Positions 59,336 to 64,000 of a stretch of DNA of 64,000 nucleotides are shown one piece after another. The DNA lies in NCBI GenBank assembly GCA_017527155.1, contig JAFXQI010000042.1, forward strand, positions 1-64,000, in the 5' to 3' direction. Positions within the stretch are counted from its first letter, which is position 1; every line of letters starts with the position of its first letter. The notes beneath the pieces were generated by a model. It was not told the origin of the DNA. It did not search any database and was given only the letters and a program-made list of their open reading frames with translations. This DNA is from Kiritimatiellia bacterium. GTDB taxonomy: Bacteria; Verrucomicrobiota; Kiritimatiellia; CAIQIC01; Lenti-01. A program made the translations under genes and the position numbers.

Positions 59336-60601
59336 TCAGCCGGCGAGGGAGCCCATGATGGAGACGAGGGGCATGAAGAGGGCGATGACGATGGAGCCGA
59401 CGACGACGGCGAGGAAGATGATCAGCAAGGGCTCGATGATGGAGGTCATGGAGGCGACGGCGTTGTCGACGTCTTCGTCGTAGGAGTCGGCCACCTTCAT
59501 GAGCATGTCGGGGAGGGCGCCGGTTTCTTCGCCGACTTCGACCATGGAGATGACCATGGGGGGGAAGACCTTGGAGGAGGCGATGGGCGGGGCCATGTTT
59601 TCGCCTTCCTTGACGGCGTCGTGGATGGTGGTGACGGCCTTGGAGATGACTTCGTTGCCGACGGTTTCCTTGACGATGTTCAGGGCTTGCAGGACGGGGA
59701 CGCCGGCGCCCATCAGGGTGCCCAGGGTGCGGGTGAAGCGGGAGATGGAGTTCTTGGTGACGAGGTTGCCGAAGACGGGGGCGTGGAGTTTGAAGTAGTC
59801 GAGGCCGTAGCGGCCTTTCTTGGTCATGGCCACGAGTTTGAGGACGCCGACGAGGATGGCGATGCCGATGAGGACGAAGGGGAATTTGGTCTTGAGGACT
59901 TCGGAGACGTTCATGACGAACTGGGTGATGGCGGGCATGCCCTTGCCGCCCATGAGGTCGCCGAAGATTTCGGAGAATTTGGGGACGATGTAGGTCATCA
60001 GGAACATGAGGATGCCGACGGCCATGACGAGGACGACGAGGGGGTAGGTCATGGCGGATTTGACCTTGCCCTTGATTTTCTCGGCCTTTTCCTGGAATTC
60101 GGAGAGGCGGGCGAGGACGACGTCGAGGACGCCGCCGACTTCGCCGGCCTTGACCATGTTGACGAAGAGGCGGTCGAAGATCTTGGGGTGGGCGGCGAGG
60201 GCTTCGGCAAAGGTGGAGCCGGATTCGATGGAGTCGGCCATCTGGGAAAGGGCGTCCTTGAGGGCGGCGTTCTTTTCCTGGCGCTGGAGGACGCGGATGG
60301 CCCGCATGAGGGGAAGTCCGGCGTTGACGAGGGTGGACATCTGGCGGGTGAAGACGGTGAGGTCCTTGGTCTTGACGCGGCCGCGGAGGAATTTGGGGAG
60401 TTTGATCTCCATGTTCATGCCGCCGGACTTGGGCTTCTTGGCGGAGGCGGCGGAGCCGGAGCCGGAGACGGCTTCGACCTTGGACGGGAAGAGGGATTTT
60501 TCGCGGATGCGGGCGATGGCGGCGGACTGGTTCTCGGCCTCGATTTCGCCCTGGACTTGTTTGCCCTTGGAATCGAGGGCGGTGAAGGTGAAGCGTGCCA
60601 T
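59336..60601 (-). CDS. pilC: Type IV pilus inner-membrane platform protein PilC (GspF family)
   Basis: The 421-residue protein has the family opening ARFTFTALDSKGKQVQGEIE, two T2SF domains (about 85-205 and 290-410) and three hydrophobic helices (for example YPLVVLVMAVGILMFLMTYI and LLIIFLAVVVGSIVIALFMP). The motif FTRQMSTLVNAGLPLMRAIR is typical. It anchors the PilB/PilT motors at the inner membrane. Ribosome site AGGAGACCCCCC. It is the last gene of the operon and is followed by a terminator. Confidence 0.93.
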   Translation of the reverse strand: MARFTFTALDSKGKQVQGEIEAENQSAAIARIREKSLFPSKVEAVSGSGSAASAKKPKSGGMNMEIKLPKFLRGRVKTKDLTVFTRQMSTLVNAGLPLMRAIRVLQRQEKNAALKDALSQMADSIESGSTFAEALAAHPKIFDRLFVNMVKAGEVGGVLDVVLARLSEFQEKAEKIKGKVKSAMTYPLVVLVMAVGILMFLMTYIVPKFSEIFGDLMGGKGMPAITQFVMNVSEVLKTKFPFVLIGIAILVGVLKLVAMTKKGRYGLDYFKLHAPVFGNLVTKNSISRFTRTLGTLMGAGVPVLQALNIVKETVGNEVISKAVTTIHDAVKEGENMAPPIASSKVFPPMVISMVEVGEETGALPDMLMKVADSYDEDVDNAVASMTSIIEPLLIIFLAVVVGSIVIALFMPLVSIMGSLAG

Positions 60602-60838
60602 GGGGGGTCTCCTTTTCTCTAGTTCAAATTATTTGGAAACAAAGACAACAAATTTGGATGGACAAAGAGGCCAAACAAATGAAGCCCGTTGGGCGAGACG
60701 GCCGCTGAACTCCGCTTTCCCAAATTCTCTTCCATGACTGGAAAAGAAAAAGGAAGGCGGGCAGGGGGGTCGAAGGGATTTTTTGTTTGCCCGATTTGTT
60801 TCATTTTCAAAATTTGTCTTTTTTGTTTCCCCAATGTC
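60602..60838. other. A-rich inverted motif region between pilB and pilC
   Basis: GGAAACAAAGACAACAAATT (plus strand, from about 60640) and GGAAACAAAAAAGACAAATT (minus strand, from about 60832) face each other with CAAACAAA motifs about 25 bp further on. No gene is supported in these 237 bp. Confidence 0.55.
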
Positions 60839-62545
60839 TCAGGTGTACTTGAGGACTTCTTCGACGGTGGTGTAGCCGTCGAGGATGCAGCGGATGCCGT
60901 CTTCGCGGAGGGTGCGCATGCCCATCTCGACGGCTTTGTCGCGGATGACGAGGGTGGGACGGCGCTGGTTGATGAGTTCGCGGATGGGGTCGGTGACGCG
61001 GAGGTATTCGTAGATGCCGCGGCGGCCTTTGTAGCCGGTCTGGTTGCAGTAGGAGCAGCCGGCGCCGTAGTAGAAGGGGCGGCCGCCGACCTGTTTTTCG
61101 GTGAGGCCGAGCTGCTGGAGGATTTCGGGGGTGGGTTGGTACTCGGTCTTGCAGTTGGTGCAGATGGTGCGGACGAGGCGCTGGCCGAGGACGGCTTCGA
61201 GGGTGGAGGCGATGAGGAAGGGTTCGACGCCCATGTCGATGAGGCGGGTGACGGCGCCGGCGGCGTCGTTGGTGTGCAGGGTGGAGAAGACCAGGTGGCC
61301 GGTGAGGGAGGCCTGGATGGCGATTTCGGAGGTCTCGATGTCGCGGATTTCGCCGACCATGATGATGTCGGGGTCCTGGCGGAGGAAGGCGCGGAGGACT
61401 TTGCCGAAGGTGACGCCGATGGCTTCGTTGATGGGGACCTGGACGATGCCGTCGATGTCGTATTCGACAGGCTCTTCGGCGGTGAGGAGTTTGTGTTCGA
61501 CGGTGTTGAGGCGGCGGAGGGCGGAGTAGAGGGTGGTGGTTTTGCCGGAGCCGGTGGGGCCGGTGACGACGACGATGCCGTTGGGCTTGGAGATGTCTTC
61601 GGTGAAGTATTGGTAGATGTCGTCGGGCATGCCGATGTTTTCGAGGTCGAGGGAGACGACGGAGCGGTCAAGGACGCGGAGCACGACGGATTCGCCGAAC
61701 TGGGTCGGCAATGTGGAGACACGGAAGTCGATCATGCGGCCGGCGACGGGGAGCTGGATGCGGCCGTCCTGGGGGACGCGGCGCTCGGCGATGTTGAGGC
61801 CGGAGATGACTTTGACGCGGGAGATGACGGGCAGGGCGAGGTGGCGGGGAGGGGGGGCCATTTCGTAGAGGGCGCCGTCGACGCGGTAGCGGATCTTGAA
61901 TTCGTCTTCGAAGGGTTCGAAGTGGATGTCGGATGCGCGGTCCTGAACGGCCTGAAGGAGGACGAGGTTGACGAAGCGGACGACGGGACGGGAGTTGGCC
62001 GCGGCTTCCATGGAGGCGATGTCGTCGCCGCGCGCGCCGGATTCGAGGAGTTCGCCGGCGTCGCCGAGTTCGTTTTCGAGGCCCTTGAAGACTTCTTCCA
62101 TGGAGGCGTCTTCGGTGCCGTAGTAGCGGGCGATGGCGGCGTTGATGGCGTCGGTGGAGTCGACGGCGAAGAGGACGTCCTTGGAGAGGACGAAGTGGAT
62201 TTCGTCGGTGGTCTCGGGGGAGAGGAGGTCTCCGCAGGCGAGGGTGATGGTATTGCCGTCGGCCGCGACGGGGATGACGGTGTACATGCGGGCGACGGAG
62301 CCGGGGACGGTCTGGAGGACGTCGGGGGAGATGCTCATGTGCTCGAGGTCGACGCGCTCGGCGCCCATGAGCTGGGCGATGCAGTCGAGGACCTGGTCGG
62401 AGGTGAGCAGCCCGAGTTCGACGGCGATGTCCTTGACGGGCTTGCCGGTGCGCTCGTGTTCGTCGGTGATCTCGGCGGCCTGGGCTTCGTCGATGATGCC
62501 GTTGCGGACGAGTTCTTCGAGAAACATGTCGGTGTATTCGGCCAT
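60839..62545 (-). CDS. pilB: Type IV pilus assembly / type II secretion ATPase PilB (GspE family)
   Basis: The 568-residue ATPase has an N-terminal MshEN/T2SSE_N domain (about 1-150), Walker [16 protein letters not shown], Asp box and Walker B DPDIIMVGEIRD, and a zinc tetracysteine (CTNCKTEYQP and GCSYCNQTGYKGRRG) near the C-terminus. It powers pilus extension or a related machine. It is a second PilB paralogue of this operon, since another ends at 63650. A pilT gene precedes it by 16 bp. Confidence 0.93.
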   Translation of the reverse strand: MAEYTDMFLEELVRNGIIDEAQAAEITDEHERTGKPVKDIAVELGLLTSDQVLDCIAQLMGAERVDLEHMSISPDVLQTVPGSVARMYTVIPVAADGNTITLACGDLLSPETTDEIHFVLSKDVLFAVDSTDAINAAIARYYGTEDASMEEVFKGLENELGDAGELLESGARGDDIASMEAAANSRPVVRFVNLVLLQAVQDRASDIHFEPFEDEFKIRYRVDGALYEMAPPPRHLALPVISRVKVISGLNIAERRVPQDGRIQLPVAGRMIDFRVSTLPTQFGESVVLRVLDRSVVSLDLENIGMPDDIYQYFTEDISKPNGIVVVTGPTGSGKTTTLYSALRRLNTVEHKLLTAEEPVEYDIDGIVQVPINEAIGVTFGKVLRAFLRQDPDIIMVGEIRDIETSEIAIQASLTGHLVFSTLHTNDAAGAVTRLIDMGVEPFLIASTLEAVLGQRLVRTICTNCKTEYQPTPEILQQLGLTEKQVGGRPFYYGAGCSYCNQTGYKGRRGIYEYLRVTDPIRELINQRRPTLVIRDKAVEMGMRTLREDGIRCILDGYTTVEEVLKYT

Positions 62546-62561
62546 GGTGGGGGTCCTGAGG

Positions 62562-63650
62562 TTACGGGTTGTTGCGGATGGTTTGCATGACTTCTTCGGT
62601 GTCCTGCGCCTTGGTGACGAGGTCTTCGTAGGCGATCTTGCCGGAGCGCCAGAGGTCGATGAGGTGGGAGTCGAGGGTCTGCATGCCCCATTTGCCGCCG
62701 GTCTGGATGTCGGAGGTGATGCGGAAGGTCTTGTTGTCGCGGATGAGGGAGCGGATGGACGGGGTGGCGATCATGAGTTCGAAGGCGGCGATGCGGCCTG
62801 GGCCGTCCTTGCGGGGGAGGAGGATCTGGGAGATGACGGCGACGATGGAGGTGGAAAGCTGGGTGCGGATCTGTTCCTGCTGGTTGGTGGGGAAGGCGTC
62901 GACGATGCGGTCGACGGTGCGGGCGGCGCCGGTGGTGTGGAGGGTCGCGAAGACGAGGTGGCCGGTTTCGGCGGCGGTGATGGCGGCTTCCATGGTCTCG
63001 AGGTCGCGCATTTCGCCGACGAGGATGACGTCGGGGTCCTGGCGGAGGGCGCGGCGGAGGGCCTCGGAGAAGGTGGGGACGTCGGTGCCGATTTCGCGCT
63101 GGGTGACGACGGATTTTTTGTGGGTGTGGTAGTATTCGATGGGGTCTTCGATGGTGATGATGTGGCAGTCGCGTTCCTGGTTGATGATGTTGAGCATGCT
63201 GGCCAGGGTGGTGGTCTTGCCGCTGCCGGTGGGGCCGGTGACGAGGATGAGGCCGCGGGGCTTGAAGAGGAGGTCGTGGACCTGCGCGGGGAGGCCGATC
63301 TGCTCGAGGGTGAGCATTTTGGAGGGTATCTGGCGGAGGACGAGGCCGACGTGGCCTTTCTGGCGGAAGATGCTGACGCGGAAGCGGGCGAGGTCTTTGT
63401 AGGGGAAGCCGAAGTCGGCGCCGCAGTGTTCGCGGAGGCCGCGCTGGTGTTCTTCGGGGGTGATGGCGAGCATGAGGCGCTCGGTGTCGGCCGGGGTCAG
63501 GGGCGAGGCGTCGATGGGGACGAGGGCGCCGCTGATGCGCATGACGGGGGGAAGGCCGACGGCGAGGTGCAGGTCGGAGGCGTTCTCGCGGACGGCCAGG
63601 TCGAGGAGGTCGTCCATGGAGATGTCGGAGGATTGGAGGATGTCGCTCAT
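62562..63650 (-). CDS. pilT: Type IV pilus retraction ATPase PilT
   Basis: The 362-residue length and motifs fit Pil[21 protein letters not shown] at the start, Walker [34 protein letters not shown] (Walker B), [20 protein letters not shown], and [12 protein letters not shown], which corresponds to the AIRNLIRE retraction motif. It drives pilus retraction (twitching, DNA uptake). Its ATG overlaps the stop of the upstream pilB as TGATG. Confidence 0.94.
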   Translation of the reverse strand: MSDILQSSDISMDDLLDLAVRENASDLHLAVGLPPVMRISGALVPIDASPLTPADTERLMLAITPEEHQRGLREHCGADFGFPYKDLARFRVSIFRQKGHVGLVLRQIPSKMLTLEQIGLPAQVHDLLFKPRGLILVTGPTGSGKTTTLASMLNIINQERDCHIITIEDPIEYYHTHKKSVVTQREIGTDVPTFSEALRRALRQDPDVILVGEMRDLETMEAAITAAETGHLVFATLHTTGAARTVDRIVDAFPTNQQEQIRTQLSTSIVAVISQILLPRKDGPGRIAAFELMIATPSIRSLIRDNKTFRITSDIQTGGKWGMQTLDSHLIDLWRSGKIAYEDLVTKAQDTEEVMQTIRNNP

Positions 63651-64000
63651 CAGTTGCTGTCCCCCATGGTGACGCGGAGGACTTCGGAGAGGGTGGTGAG
63701 GCCGGCGGCGACTTTGCGGAGGCCGTCTTCGCGCAGGGTGCGCATGCCGAGTTCGCGGGCCTTGATGCGCAGCTCGGTCGCGGGGACCTGGTCGAAGATG
63801 AGGTTCCGTACCTGGTCGTCGATGAGGAAGATTTCGAAGATGCCGATTCGGCCGCGGTAGCCGGTGCCCTTGCAGTCGGCGCAGCCGGCGCCGTGGTAGA
63901 TGGTGGCGTTGGCCAGCTGCTGGGCGGCGGGGCCGAGGAGGCGGAGTTCGGACTCGGGCGGGGTGTAGGGTTCCTTGCACTTTTCGCAGATCTTGCGGAC
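63650..64000 (-). CDS. PilB/GspE ATPase, C-terminal part (5' end beyond window)
   Basis: The 116 residues before the stop include both halves of the zinc tetracysteine, [20 protein letters not shown] and [20 protein letters not shown], then [20 protein letters not shown] and [11 protein letters not shown], the usual GspE/PilB C-terminus. The frame is open to the right edge, so the motor domain lies outside. Two PilB-type ATPases around one PilT suggest that the operon serves two machines or two extension motors. Confidence 0.9.
   Translation of the reverse strand, partial: VRKICEKCKEPYTPPESELRLLGPAAQQLANATIYHGAGCADCKGTGYRGRIGIFEIFLIDDQVRNLIFDQVPATELRIKARELGMRTLREDGLRKVAAGLTTLSEVLRVTMGDSN

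Noticed and set aside
1-64000. CRISPR array, rRNA or tRNA genes
   Set aside because: No regular repeat-spacer pattern of 25-40 bp and no rRNA or tRNA signature was seen by eye; a tRNAscan run would be needed to exclude a single tRNA.

Overview
The window reads as a GC-rich bacterial chromosome (coding regions look well above 60% GC by eye) carrying one prophage and one defence-type island. No rRNA or tRNA was seen. Several features together point to the PVC superphylum, most likely Kiritimatiellota, Lentisphaerota or Verrucomicrobiota: a PilB-PilT-PilB-PilC cluster, several AAA/DUF4143 ATPases, a four-helix-bundle suffix protein, a type III secretion chaperone remnant, and many short dispersed repeats. 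This placement is inference; no marker gene fixes it.

Host region 1 (1-7515) holds the start of an unrecognised membrane-anchored protein, then a rightward run: TetR regulator, alpha/beta hydrolase, flavin reductase, cation diffusion facilitator, four-helix-bundle protein, a metallo-beta-lactamase/rubredoxin fusion and an acetyltransferase/PNPOx-like fusion. Three arrays of CTAG repeated at exactly 8-bp steps sit at the 3' ends of genes here, and a fourth lies at 40.9 kb.

Prophage (about 7.5-36.6 kb): a Mu-like transposable phage with a non-Mu layout. Transposition genes (DDE transposase, MuB-like ATPase, DUF3164) and many tiny overlapping ORFs run leftward from 17.26 to 7.66 kb and end at an intrinsic terminator. 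Head and tail genes run rightward from 18.0 to 36.4 kb: terminase, portal, protease with a nested scaffold start, capsid, MuF-like protein, tail tube, tape measure and baseplate-like protein, with no tail sheath seen. The two arms diverge from a control region at 17.27 kb, where two paralogous small ribbon-helix-helix-like proteins face away from an 11-bp inverted repeat. Unusual cargo includes a tail-operon protein with a Sec signal and a complete trypsin-like triad, three other Sec-signal proteins, and a portal fused to a BECR-type nuclease domain.

Host region 2 (36.6-48.3 kb): a truncated CesT-type chaperone at the phage border, then mostly leftward metabolic genes: M20 dipeptidase, DMT-family exporter, indolepyruvate ferredoxin oxidoreductase (iorA/iorB), bifunctional NAD(P)HX repair enzyme, pdxJ, a 45-residue membrane protein, a UgpC/MalK-type ABC ATPase and a secreted HNH nuclease.

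Island (48.3-58.5 kb): four AAA/DUF4143 ATPases surround a lower-GC McrB-McrC restriction pair; one ATPase gene is bracketed by direct repeats of about 157 bp. The window closes with the leftward type IV pilus motor operon (pilB partial, pilT, pilB, pilC) ending at a clear terminator.
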